From Candidatus Pelagibacter communis (GTDB lineage Bacteria > Pseudomonadota > Alphaproteobacteria > Pelagibacterales > Pelagibacteraceae), in assembly GCF_001180025.1 (NCBI RefSeq), contig NZ_CVSK01000067.1, forward strand, positions 120,342-184,341: a stretch of DNA of 64,000 bases, given 5' to 3'. Below the pieces are notes generated by a model, which made no database searches, was not told the DNA's origin, and saw only the letters and a list, made by a program, of their open reading frames with translations. The translations under genes were made by a program, and so were the position numbers. Positions 36,359 to 44,091 of this stretch are shown piece by piece; position 1 is the stretch's first letter, and each line of letters begins with the position of its first letter.

Positions 36359-36634
36359 ATGAACAAAAAACAACTAATTGCTAAGCTTTCTGGCTCATTA
36401 AATTTGAGCAAAGCAGATGCTGAGCGAACTTTTGATACAATTACCAACACTATTTTAGATGCTCTAAAAGGTGATGACTCAGTAAAAATTGCTGGGTTTG
36501 GTACGTACAAAGTAGCTAAGAGAAAAGCAAGAGTTGGAAGAAACCCTAGAACGGGTGAGCAGATTCAAATTGCTGCTTCTCAAAAGGTAAAATTCTTACC
36601 AGCTAAAGCTTTAAAAGAAGTATTCAACAGATAA
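36359..36634 (+). CDS. hup: HU-family nucleoid DNA-binding protein
   Basis: The 91-residue product is a standard HU/IHF-like protein: MNKKQLIAKLSGSLNLSKADAE, the beta-arm GRNPRTGEQIQIAASQ and the terminal KVKFLPAKALKE. It bends and compacts DNA. A 157-base upstream gap supplies its own promoter, and an unusual hairpin without a U-tract follows at 36646. Codon use is enriched for GCT and AAC-type codons, as for highly expressed genes. Confidence 0.95.
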   Translation: MNKKQLIAKLSGSLNLSKADAERTFDTITNTILDALKGDDSVKIAGFGTYKVAKRKARVGRNPRTGEQIQIAASQKVKFLPAKALKEVFNR

Positions 36635-36645
36635 TATTTTTTTTT

Positions 36646-36683
36646 AACAGCCCTAACGTTTTCAAAACACGTTCAGGGCTGTT
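36646..36683 (+). repeat. Inverted repeat after hup, before amtB
   Basis: AACAGCCCT and AGGGCTGTT form a 9-base-pair stem extended by AACG/CGTT with one bulged C, around a TTTTCAAAACA loop. It is preceded by nine T and not followed by a U-tract, so it is not a canonical intrinsic terminator in the plus direction. It may protect the hup 3' end or act as a weak terminator. Confidence 0.6.
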
Positions 36684-36779
36684 ACTATATGCAAAAACTG
36701 CATAGCCAATTTTCCTAATCAGCGTTAGTTTTAAAAATTAATAAAACTATAAGACACCATTTAAACAAGTGGAGGTCTA

Positions 36780-38081
36780 ATGACTAAAATAATAAAAAAA
36801 ATATCAGCACCGCTTCTTAGTTTAATATTTTTATTAAACATGAGTAGTGCAGGTATGGCAGAGACAACAGTCTCTGGAGAAGTTCAAGCGATATTTAATT
36901 CGCTTCTATTTTTAATTTGTGGTTTCCTTGTCATGTTCATGGCAGCGGGTTTTGCGATGCTAGAATCTGGTATGGTAACTTCAAAAAGTGTGTCAGTAAT
37001 TTGTGCTAAAAATATAGGTCTATATTCAATTGCCGGAATTATGTTTTGGCTTTTTGGTTATAATTTAGCTTATGGAATTCCTGAAGGAGGATACATTGGA
37101 ACATTTACACCTTGGTCAGATGCAAGTGCAGTTGATACAGGTTATGCTGATGGATCAGACTGGTTCTTCCAAATGGTATTCTGTGCAACAACAGTTTCAA
37201 TTTGTTCAGGTGCTATGGCTGAAAGGATTAAGCTATGGCCGTTTTTCTTATTTGCAGCTATTTTAGCTGGAGTAATTTATCCAATCGTTATGGGTTGGCA
37301 ATGGGGTGGAGGCTGGTTAGCAGAACTAGGCTTCTCTGATTTTGCTGGTTCTACTTTAGTACACTCAACAGGTGGTGCAGCTGCTTTAGCAGGTATCATG
37401 TTGCTAGGTGCTAGGTATGGAAGGTTTGATAGCAAAGGTGAGGCGAAAGCAATTAAACCTTTTGCTGCTTCTTCAATTCCATTAGTAACTGTTGGAGTAT
37501 TTATATTATGGTTAGGTTGGTTTGGATTCAACGGTGGATCTCAACTAGCTATTGGAACATTTGATGATGCAGTTGCTGTATCAGCAATATTTATCAATAC
37601 TAATCTTGCTGCTTGTGGTGGTGTTATGGCTGCAGCAATAATCACAAGATTAATGTTTGGTAAAACAGACGTAATTCAAATGTTAAACGGAGCAATTGGT
37701 GGTCTTGTAGCTGTTACTGCTGAACCATTAGCGCCATCACCTTTAGCAGCAATTTTCATTGGAGCTGTAGGTGGATTGATAGTAGTATTTGGAACTAAAT
37801 TATTATTCAGTTTCAAACTTGACGATGTTGTAGGTGCAATTCCAGCTCACATGTTTGCTGGTATTTGGGGAACATTAGCAGTGCCATTAACAAACGCTGA
37901 TGCATCGTTTAGTGCACAATTAATTGGTGTACTTTCAATTAACATTTTTGTGTTTGCTGTGTCCTATGTAATCTGGTCAATAATGAAAGCTACGTTTGGA
38001 ATTAGATTAAGTAAAGAAGCCGAAACCAAAGGTACTGACGTTACAGAAACAGGAGTAATAGCATACGCAATTCGTGACTAA
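36780..38081 (+). CDS. amtB: Ammonium transporter AmtB (copy 1)
   Basis: The 433-residue product has an N-terminal signal-like helix (as many AmtB proteins do) and 11 further helices. It keeps the two pore histidines, in GSTLVHSTGGAAALAG and GAIPAHMFAGIWGT, and the family segments AMLESGMVTSKSV and AERIKLWPFFLFA. A good ribosome site (GGAGG, 5 bases before ATG) marks the start. No glnK lies next to it. It takes up ammonium, the main nitrogen source in open-ocean cells. A close paralogue follows. Confidence 0.95.
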   Translation: MTKIIKKISAPLLSLIFLLNMSSAGMAETTVSGEVQAIFNSLLFLICGFLVMFMAAGFAMLESGMVTSKSVSVICAKNIGLYSIAGIMFWLFGYNLAYGIPEGGYIGTFTPWSDASAVDTGYADGSDWFFQMVFCATTVSICSGAMAERIKLWPFFLFAAILAGVIYPIVMGWQWGGGWLAELGFSDFAGSTLVHSTGGAAALAGIMLLGARYGRFDSKGEAKAIKPFAASSIPLVTVGVFILWLGWFGFNGGSQLAIGTFDDAVAVSAIFINTNLAACGGVMAAAIITRLMFGKTDVIQMLNGAIGGLVAVTAEPLAPSPLAAIFIGAVGGLIVVFGTKLLFSFKLDDVVGAIPAHMFAGIWGTLAVPLTNADASFSAQLIGVLSINIFVFAVSYVIWSIMKATFGIRLSKEAETKGTDVTETGVIAYAIRD

Positions 38082-38093
38082 TTGCATGCAATA

Positions 38094-38140
38094 TAGAGGC
38101 TCTTCGATCTCCATGTCGTTATCTCATTGAAGAGCCTCTA
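38094..38140 (+). repeat. Long inverted repeat between the amtB copies
   Basis: TAGAGGCTCTTC and GAAGAGCCTCTA are perfect 12-base complementary arms separated by 23 bases, beginning 12 bases after the amtB stop. An A-rich tract follows, not a T-run, so it is an RNA hairpin more suited to mRNA end protection than to termination. The true terminator is the next hairpin at 38189. Confidence 0.7.
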
Positions 38141-38188
38141 ATAAAATAAAAAGAATTAACTAAAATCTCTCTCTCTAGTTAGTTAACT

Positions 38189-38219
38189 AAAGGCCCCAGA
38201 AATGGGGCCTTTTTATTTA
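38189..38219 (+). terminator. Intrinsic terminator after amtB copy 1
   Basis: AAAGGCCCC-AGAAAT-GGGGCCTTT followed by a T-rich tail (TTTTTATTTAT) is a strong Rho-independent terminator. It overlaps a perfect 12-base palindrome TTAGTTAACTAA (38179-38190). It separates the two amtB genes into independent transcription units. Confidence 0.9.
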
Positions 38220-38310
38220 TACATGCTTATACAGCATAACTCTTTTGACCTATCAGCAATTCACTATCTGTAAAACTTTTATAAAAGCCTCACTTAAACA
38301 AGGAGAGATA

Positions 38311-39603
38311 ATGACACAATTTTCAAAAACATTAATTATAAGTTTAATATCATTATTAAGCTTTTCTAACATTGCTTCAGCAGAAACAACAATGTCAGCT
38401 GAAGGACAATATATTTTTAATTCACTTGGATTTTATTTGGGTGGTGTATTAGTTGCTTTTATGGCTGCAGGTTTCTGTATGCTTGAAAGCGGATTAGTAA
38501 CAACAAAAAGTGTATCAACAATTGCAGCAAAAAATATAGGTAAATTTGCAATTTGTTCATTAATATTTTTTCTATGTGGCTATAATTTAGCTTACGGTAT
38601 TCCAGAAGGTGGATTTATTGGATCATTCTCAATGTGGAGTGATTCCTCTGAATTAGCCACTGGTTACTCAGACTATTCAGATTGGTTTTTTCAAACTATG
38701 TTTGTATGTGCAACTGCTTCTATTGTTTCTGGAGCTGTAGCTGAAAGAATTAAAATTTGGCCATTTTTTATTTTTGCTGCAATTATGGCTGGACTAATTT
38801 ATCCAATTTCAATGGGATGGCAGTGGGGTGGAGGTTGGTTAGCAACTTCAGGTTTTTCTGACTTTGCTGGATCAACATTAGTTCATGCTTGTGGTGGTGC
38901 CGCTGCATTAGCTGGAGTTATAGTGTTAGGAGCAAGAGAAGGAAGATTCTCAAAATCAGGTGAAACTAAATCCTTAGTACCGTTTGCTGCATCTTCAATT
39001 CCATTAGTAACACTTGGAACATTTTTACTTTGGTTTGGTTGGTTTGGCTTTAATGGCTTTAGTCAATTAGCTATGGGAACTTTTGATGATGTTAATGCAA
39101 TTAGCAAAATTGCAGTGAACACTCATTTAGCAGGTGCCGCTGGTACAGTTGCTGCAGCAGTTGTAACAAGATTGCTTGGTGGAAAAACTGATATTGTTAT
39201 GATGTTAAATGGTGCATTAGCTGGATTAGTTGCAATTACTGCTGAGCCTTTAACTCCAAGTCCGGTGTTAGCAATTGTAATTGGAGCTATTGGATCATTA
39301 ATTATGTACTTTGGTACAAAATTTTTAGAAAGTAAAAAAATTGATGATGTAGTAGGTGCAATCCCTGTACATATGTTTGCAGGAATATTTGGAACTTTAG
39401 TTGTTCCAATAAGTAACCCAGGTACAAATTTTGGAACTCAGTTAACAGGTGTAATCGCAGTATGTTTATTTAGCTTCATACTGTCTTACATTACTTTTAG
39501 AGTTCTTAAACAAACTATTGGTCTTAGAATTAGCGCCCAAGCTGAAAAACTTGGTACTGATGTTGCTGAAGTAGGTGTTAAGGCTTACGCAATAAGAGAC
39601 TAA
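38311..39603 (+). CDS. amtB: Ammonium transporter AmtB (copy 2)
   Basis: I use the ATG at 38311, which follows the ribosome site AGGAGAG, giving 430 residues; a longer frame from 38245 lacks one and would run into the preceding leader. It has the same plan as copy 1, with pore histidines in GSTLVHACGGAAALAG and GAIPVHMFAGIFGT. The two proteins align throughout, including the DDVVGAIP and VxAYAIRD ends, so they are tandem duplicates that have diverged. Separate terminators suggest separate regulation, perhaps for different ammonium ranges. Confidence 0.95.
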   Translation: MTQFSKTLIISLISLLSFSNIASAETTMSAEGQYIFNSLGFYLGGVLVAFMAAGFCMLESGLVTTKSVSTIAAKNIGKFAICSLIFFLCGYNLAYGIPEGGFIGSFSMWSDSSELATGYSDYSDWFFQTMFVCATASIVSGAVAERIKIWPFFIFAAIMAGLIYPISMGWQWGGGWLATSGFSDFAGSTLVHACGGAAALAGVIVLGAREGRFSKSGETKSLVPFAASSIPLVTLGTFLLWFGWFGFNGFSQLAMGTFDDVNAISKIAVNTHLAGAAGTVAAAVVTRLLGGKTDIVMMLNGALAGLVAITAEPLTPSPVLAIVIGAIGSLIMYFGTKFLESKKIDDVVGAIPVHMFAGIFGTLVVPISNPGTNFGTQLTGVIAVCLFSFILSYITFRVLKQTIGLRISAQAEKLGTDVAEVGVKAYAIRD

Positions 39604-39623
39604 AATATCTCTCTATATATATT

Positions 39624-39660
39624 AAAGGCTTCTTAGAAATAAGGGGCCTTTTTTATTTTT
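39624..39660 (+). terminator. Intrinsic terminator after amtB copy 2
   Basis: AAAGGCTTCTTA and TAAGGGGCCTTT pair along 12 positions (two G-U) around a GAAA tetraloop, followed by TTTTATTTTTTT. The tail overlaps the last codons of the convergent bcp gene, which ends at 39653. Confidence 0.85.
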
Positions 39661-40120
39661 TTACAATATTTTGTAAGGTTTCTAACACTTCTTTTGCGTG
39701 GTCTTTTACTTTAACATTATACCAAATTTTGATTATTTTACCTTTTTTATCGATTAAAAAAGTAGTTCTAACTATTCCCATAAACTCTCGTCCCATGAAT
39801 TTTTTTTTAGCCCAAACTTTATATTTTTTTAAAACTTTTATTTCTTCATCAGCCAATAGATCAAATTTGATTTTATATTTATCTCTGAATTTGTCATGAC
39901 TTTTTAAATTATCTTTTGAAATACCTAAAATTTCACAATTCAATTTTTTAAATTTTGCAAGCAGCTTATTAAAATCATTGGTTTCAATTGTACATCCTGG
40001 AGTATCATCTTTAGGATAAAAATATAGAACTATATATTTTCCTAAAGAATCCTTTAAAGAATATTCATTATTAGAGGTTGATGGAAGTGAAAAACTTGGT
40101 GCTTTTGAATTTACTTTCAT
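39653..40120 (-). CDS. bcp: Peroxiredoxin of the Bcp/PrxQ type
   Basis: This 155-residue protein has the peroxidatic Cys43 in YPKDDTPGCTIE and the thioredoxin-like core. The resolving Cys five residues later in E. coli-type Bcp is Asn48 here (PGCTIETNDF), so it behaves as a one-Cys form or uses another Cys (for example the one in LNCEIL). It reduces hydrogen peroxide and organic hydroperoxides. It is 2 bases from the preceding glycosyltransferase-like gene on the same strand. Confidence 0.9.
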   Translation of the reverse strand: MKVNSKAPSFSLPSTSNNEYSLKDSLGKYIVLYFYPKDDTPGCTIETNDFNKLLAKFKKLNCEILGISKDNLKSHDKFRDKYKIKFDLLADEEIKVLKKYKVWAKKKFMGREFMGIVRTTFLIDKKGKIIKIWYNVKVKDHAKEVLETLQNIVKK

Positions 40121-40122
40121 AG

Positions 40123-41136
40123 CTAATATTTATTTTTTTCCCATATCTTGAGCCAATCTTTTAAAGGAGACAAACCATAGATTGAATTAATATTTGTCAG
40201 ATGAATACTTAAAGAAGGCATTGGAGAAAAGCAATTTATATTTTTATATAATTCATGCAGTGGCTTTTCATAGGGATCATAATTATTTAAAAACATATCT
40301 TCATAATAATTCCAATACTTTTTTAAAGTCATTTTAGAAATTAAATAAGTGCATAAAGACTGATTTACCTTACACCAGTGTTTTTTATAACCTATTAGAT
40401 TTTGAGTATGTTCCGTATTTACATAAAGATATGGATAATCTGCTGGACACAAAACAATCTCGTCATTTAGTTGGGAAGAAATTCTTTGATAGCTATAAAC
40501 CATTTCAATTAAGGCATCATCATCATGAAGATAATCATCCTCAACAAAATAAAGTAAATCAAAATCAGAGTTAATGGCAAAATTTTTTGATTCAAAAATA
40601 TGTGAATTGTGCGCAAGCATTCTTCTATTGTTATTAAATTTCATTTTACTTTCATATTTATTGGTATCTAAATTACTAATTTCAAAACTAATATTTTTAT
40701 CAGTACATATTTTTTTAATTTGATTTGTCACACTTTCGTGTGAATTATCATCGATAATTTTTAACAAAATATTAAAATCTTTAATTTCTTTTTTTAAATT
40801 TATTATATTATTACAAATTGAATTTAGAGATCTTAGCGTATATTCCTTTTTTTCTTTTTCAAAAAGCCTTTTTTTATTTTGAGATAAAAGGTTATTTTCA
40901 TTTGTAAATGATCTAAAAATTATTAGTAAATTTTCAACTTTTCTTTTTATGTTCACCTCACCCAATGGAAGAACAATATTTTTTTCATTTAAAATATTTA
41001 GACTATCATCTAATTTTTTTTCACTGGTTGGTACCGTTAAGTTATTTTGATCAATTAATTCAAAACCAAGTTTTCTTACAGCTTTAATTAATATTTTTTT
41101 TATAAAACTATTTTGATTAATTTTTATCTTTTTCAT
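40123..41136 (-). CDS. Glycosyltransferase-like protein (GT-A fold)
   Basis: The 337-residue product has a strand-helix rhythm with LLIIFRSFTNEN, ILLKIIDDNSHES and an acidic metal-binding DXD-like cluster FDLLYFVEDDYLHDDDALIEM near residues 195-215, all consistent with a GT-A (family 2-like) glycosyltransferase. The first 60 residues are basic and hydrophobic. It is paired with an FkbM methyltransferase gene and is even more AT- and Asn/Lys-rich than its neighbours. A cell-surface glycan role is inferred. Confidence 0.68.
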   Translation of the reverse strand: MKKIKINQNSFIKKILIKAVRKLGFELIDQNNLTVPTSEKKLDDSLNILNEKNIVLPLGEVNIKRKVENLLIIFRSFTNENNLLSQNKKRLFEKEKKEYTLRSLNSICNNIINLKKEIKDFNILLKIIDDNSHESVTNQIKKICTDKNISFEISNLDTNKYESKMKFNNNRRMLAHNSHIFESKNFAINSDFDLLYFVEDDYLHDDDALIEMVYSYQRISSQLNDEIVLCPADYPYLYVNTEHTQNLIGYKKHWCKVNQSLCTYLISKMTLKKYWNYYEDMFLNNYDPYEKPLHELYKNINCFSPMPSLSIHLTNINSIYGLSPLKDWLKIWEKNKY

Positions 41137-41143
41137 AAATGTT

Positions 41144-41923
41144 TCAAATAAAATTGATATTTACATCATCATTTCTTTTTACACTTGGAAAATCAAGTCC
41201 CGCAATTGGATAATTTTTATAATTAGATTTTTTTTCATATTTAATTCTTTTTACGTTGATAAATGTAATTTCAATAGCGTATGGATACCCATTTTTGTCT
41301 AATTTATTAATATTATTCCCATGTATATGGATAGATTTTAAATATTTTATATTATCTATAAAGTTATAAATTTTTTTAATATTTTTTTTTATGTCATGAA
41401 ATTCAATTATTAAACAATTTATTCTTTTGCTATAAAATTTTATATCGTTAAGAATTTCATATTCACCACCCTCAATGTCTACTTTAAGCAAAATATTTTT
41501 TTTATGATTAATTATGTTTTTAATGTTTATCTCTTTATTTTTGATATTTTTTCTCCCAACTTTTAACTTCATATGTTGGTTTTTTTGGCCAAAGAAACTC
41601 AGATAATCAAAATATTTAAAAATATTAATAATTTTCCAAATACTTAATTTTTTAAGTAAAAAAAAATGGATTAAATCTTTAGTTAATCTTTTTTTCCAAA
41701 AAGATAAATTTACAGTATGATCAAAAGCTAAAACTTGAGTTTTTTTATTTAATTTTAAAAAATTTTTTTCAAAATCCCAATCATCACTTAATCCACAGGT
41801 AATAATATAGTCAATCTTATTTATTATTCTTTTATCAATAATATATCCACCATCCCTTTGAGGTCCTAATCTTACCAAATATTTATTTTGAACAAAGATA
41901 GGTTTTAATTTTCTTGAAAACAT
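41144..41923 (-). CDS. FkbM-family methyltransferase-like protein
   Basis: This 259-residue product has features of the FkbM SAM-dependent methyltransferase group: RLGPQRDGGYIID at the N-terminus, IITCGLSDDWDFEKNF (SAM-site region) and ILLKVDIEGGEYEIL (acidic post-motif). The family methylates sugars or secondary-metabolite hydroxyls. Located 7 bases before the glycosyltransferase-like gene, it probably helps decorate a surface glycan. It is very low in GC, hinting at more recent acquisition, which is only a suggestion. Confidence 0.75.
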   Translation of the reverse strand: MFSRKLKPIFVQNKYLVRLGPQRDGGYIIDKRIINKIDYIITCGLSDDWDFEKNFLKLNKKTQVLAFDHTVNLSFWKKRLTKDLIHFFLLKKLSIWKIINIFKYFDYLSFFGQKNQHMKLKVGRKNIKNKEINIKNIINHKKNILLKVDIEGGEYEILNDIKFYSKRINCLIIEFHDIKKNIKKIYNFIDNIKYLKSIHIHGNNINKLDKNGYPYAIEITFINVKRIKYEKKSNYKNYPIAGLDFPSVKRNDDVNINFI

Positions 41924-41944
41924 GTTAACTAGAAATAGTTAATT

Positions 41945-42328
41945 ATGACCATTAAATCAATTCAAACTTTAGTAAATGATGCTATGCAGGAGATTAAAAC
42001 AATTTCAGCAGATGAAGCTTATAAATTATTTGAGAACAACAATTGTAATTTGATTGATGTAAGAGAGATTAATGAATTAGAAAATAGCGGGAAAGTTCAA
42101 GGTGCAAATCATATGCCAAGAGGTATGCTTGAAGTTTATTTAGATCCAAATAGCCCTGTATTTCAAAATGGACAACTAGATAAAGATAAAGAATTTGTTT
42201 TATTCTGTGCAGGAGGGGTAAGATCTGCTTTAGCTGTCAAATCTTTAAAAGATATGGGATATCAAAAAATTTCTCACATCGAAGGCGGTTTTGCTTCTAT
42301 CGCTGGTAGTAAATTTAAAATAGTTTAA
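41945..42328 (+). CDS. Rhodanese-domain protein
   Basis: The 127-residue single-domain product has the rhodanese signatures NLIDVREINELENSGKVQGANHMPRG and the active-site Cys88 in FVLFCAGGVRSALAVKSL, followed by GFASI. Such proteins transfer sulfane sulfur or act as periplasmic/cytoplasmic sulfurtransferases; no signal peptide is seen. It is convergent with and overlaps the HCCA isomerase-like gene by 4 bases. Confidence 0.88.
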   Translation: MTIKSIQTLVNDAMQEIKTISADEAYKLFENNNCNLIDVREINELENSGKVQGANHMPRGMLEVYLDPNSPVFQNGQLDKDKEFVLFCAGGVRSALAVKSLKDMGYQKISHIEGGFASIAGSKFKIV

Positions 42329-42900
42329 TTTTTCAATTCTTCAATAGCATACTCAAGTCTGTCTTGTCCCCAAAAAATTTTATTATTAATTATAAATGTT
42401 GGTGTTCCAAAAACTTCTTTTTGAAAAGCATCAGAAGTTAATTTAATCAATTGATCTTTAATTGATTGTTCTTTTATAGATTGAAAAAATTCTTCACTAT
42501 CAATATTTAAATCTCTTATTAATTTAGACATATTTTCAACATTCGATAAGTCATGATTATCTTTCCAATAAGCGTCAAAAAAACAATTTAAGTAATCGTT
42601 TTGCTTATCCTTACTAACACTAATATATCCTCTCATTATATTTAAAGAATTTATTGGAAAATTAGAATTCCATTTGAATTCAATATTATTTTTTTCAGAT
42701 ACCAAATTACAATCATTTATATTATTTTTCAGTTTGTATTTATTGAATGCAGGAGAATCAATTCCAGCTAGCTTATGAAGACCCCCTAAATAAATTGGTT
42801 TGTAATTAAATATTATATTTTTGTGTTTAAGAATTTTTTTGTGTGCAATATATGCATAGGGACTAATTATATCGAAATAGAAATCTATATGATTACTCAT
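42325..42900 (-). CDS. 2-hydroxychromene-2-carboxylate isomerase-like DsbA-family protein
   Basis: This 191-residue protein has the thioredoxin-fold kappa-GST layout with IDFYFDIISPYAYIAHKKI, where a Ser-Pro replaces the redox Cys pair, and the C-terminal FGTPTFIINNKIFWGQDRL. These match HCCA isomerase and related DsbA-family proteins that use glutathione. Aromatic degradation is unlikely in such a genome, so the physiological substrate is open. It overlaps the preceding membrane-protein gene by 8 bases. Confidence 0.82.
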   Translation of the reverse strand: MSNHIDFYFDIISPYAYIAHKKILKHKNIIFNYKPIYLGGLHKLAGIDSPAFNKYKLKNNINDCNLVSEKNNIEFKWNSNFPINSLNIMRGYISVSKDKQNDYLNCFFDAYWKDNHDLSNVENMSKLIRDLNIDSEEFFQSIKEQSIKDQLIKLTSDAFQKEVFGTPTFIINNKIFWGQDRLEYAIEELKN

Positions 42901-43366
42901 ATAAACTAATTCTTTTTGCGTAAAAAATTCTAATTATCCAATATATAAATAAACCTATTGGACCAATTAAATAAGTCACAATTAACGGCACAGCCAACAA
43001 AACTTTATTTATAGAAAACTTTTGAGAATCTTTAACAATCCAACCACCAATAAATAAGTTTATTGCTATGAAATGAGTCCAAAATATCATTATGTACAAA
43101 TGATCTTCAAACAATCTAGATAGCTCACTCAGACCTAGGTAAAGTGAGAAATTGCCATCAAAATCGTAACCAATTAAATAAGATTTATATAAAATAAAGA
43201 TATACGCACCGCTCAAAATGAAAAAAGGAAAAATTGATGTTACAAAAATTCTACTTAAATGAGATTGAGGAAACACTATCAAGATAAACCAAAAAGGTAG
43301 AACTCCAAGGTTGATCCACATGTAAAGTGTCTCAATTGTAAAATAAGTATAAATTTGTTCAATCAT
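42893..43366 (-). CDS. ABA4-like (DUF4281) membrane protein
   Basis: The 157-residue product has about four membrane helices and the pattern of the ABA-DEFICIENT-4-like/DUF4281 family: WINLGVLPFWFILIVFP, then FWTHFIAINLFIGGWIVKDSQ and LIGPIGLFIYWIIR. Plant ABA4 takes part in neoxanthin formation; the function of bacterial members is not established. It forms a two-gene unit with the HCCA isomerase-like gene. Confidence 0.72.
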   Translation of the reverse strand: MIEQIYTYFTIETLYMWINLGVLPFWFILIVFPQSHLSRIFVTSIFPFFILSGAYIFILYKSYLIGYDFDGNFSLYLGLSELSRLFEDHLYIMIFWTHFIAINLFIGGWIVKDSQKFSINKVLLAVPLIVTYLIGPIGLFIYWIIRIFYAKRISLYE

Positions 43367-43392
43367 TTAGGTATATTATATTAAATCTAACA

Positions 43393-43956
43393 ATGATTCC
43401 TATAAGAAATAGAAAAAAAACACTCCAAGTAACTGTTGATGAGATGCGTAATTTTGCCTTTGCTTATGTTGAAAAGTATGCTCCTTCAAAGCAACAACTC
43501 AAAACTTATTTATTAAAAAAATATATGAAACTATCAGCGTCTGATGTAAGAAAAAAAGATATAGATAAATTGATTGATATTGTTTTGTCCGACCTAGAAA
43601 AAAACAGATTTATAAATGATCAATTTTATTCTGAAAGTAAAGCTAAAAGTATGATTCAAAGAGGAAACTCAATTAACAAGATTAGAAATTATTTAATTGG
43701 AAAAGGGATTAACGAAATATTTATTAAGGATACGGTCAATAAAATAAAAGAAGATAATTCTGATCAAGATTTTTTTTCAGCAATCAAATTATGTAAAAAG
43801 AAAAGAATTGGTCCCGCTAGAGCAGAGGATAATAGAACTTTATTTTATAAAAAAGATATATCTCTACTTGCAAGAAATGGATTTGATTTTGAAACATCAA
43901 AAAAGGTAATGGATATAGAAAAAGATGAATATCTAAAAATAATAAATCTACTTTGA
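43393..43956 (+). CDS. recX: RecX-family regulator
   Basis: The 187-residue product has repeated three-helix RecX units: FAFAYVEKYAPSKQQLKTYLLKKY, NRFINDQFYSESKAKSMIQRGNSINKIRNYLIGKGI and a third degenerate one with FDFETSKKVMDI. RecX binds RecA filaments and inhibits recombinase activity. No recA is near. Its last 9 bases overlap the small minus-strand gene. Confidence 0.87.
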   Translation: MIPIRNRKKTLQVTVDEMRNFAFAYVEKYAPSKQQLKTYLLKKYMKLSASDVRKKDIDKLIDIVLSDLEKNRFINDQFYSESKAKSMIQRGNSINKIRNYLIGKGINEIFIKDTVNKIKEDNSDQDFFSAIKLCKKKRIGPARAEDNRTLFYKKDISLLARNGFDFETSKKVMDIEKDEYLKIINLL

Positions 43957-44091
43957 CTTTTTATCTTTTTCTTCTTTTACAAGCTGATTTATTTTATTTC
44001 GTATGTAATTTTTTACGAAAACAAACAATAGCAATCCAAAAATTGAAACAGAAACAATAATTATTAGTATTATTCTTAATTGTTCATCCAT
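43948..44091 (-). CDS. Small single-helix membrane protein (47 residues)
   Basis: An ATG at 44091, whose first base is the last base of the preceding cysQ stop, opens a 47-codon frame: MDEQLRIILIIIVSVSIF followed by more hydrophobic residues (GLLLFVFVK) and a strongly basic tail rich in Lys. One membrane helix with a cytoplasmic basic end is predicted. It overlaps recX by 9 bases on the opposite strand. The family is unknown. Coupling to cysQ supports expression. Confidence 0.6.
   Translation of the reverse strand: MDEQLRIILIIIVSVSIFGLLLFVFVKNYIRNKINQLVKEEKDKKSK

Noticed and set aside
38094..38140. Hairpin considered as a terminator of amtB copy 1
   Set aside because: It has a long loop and no following T-run; the hairpin at 38189 fits better, so this was listed as an inverted repeat.
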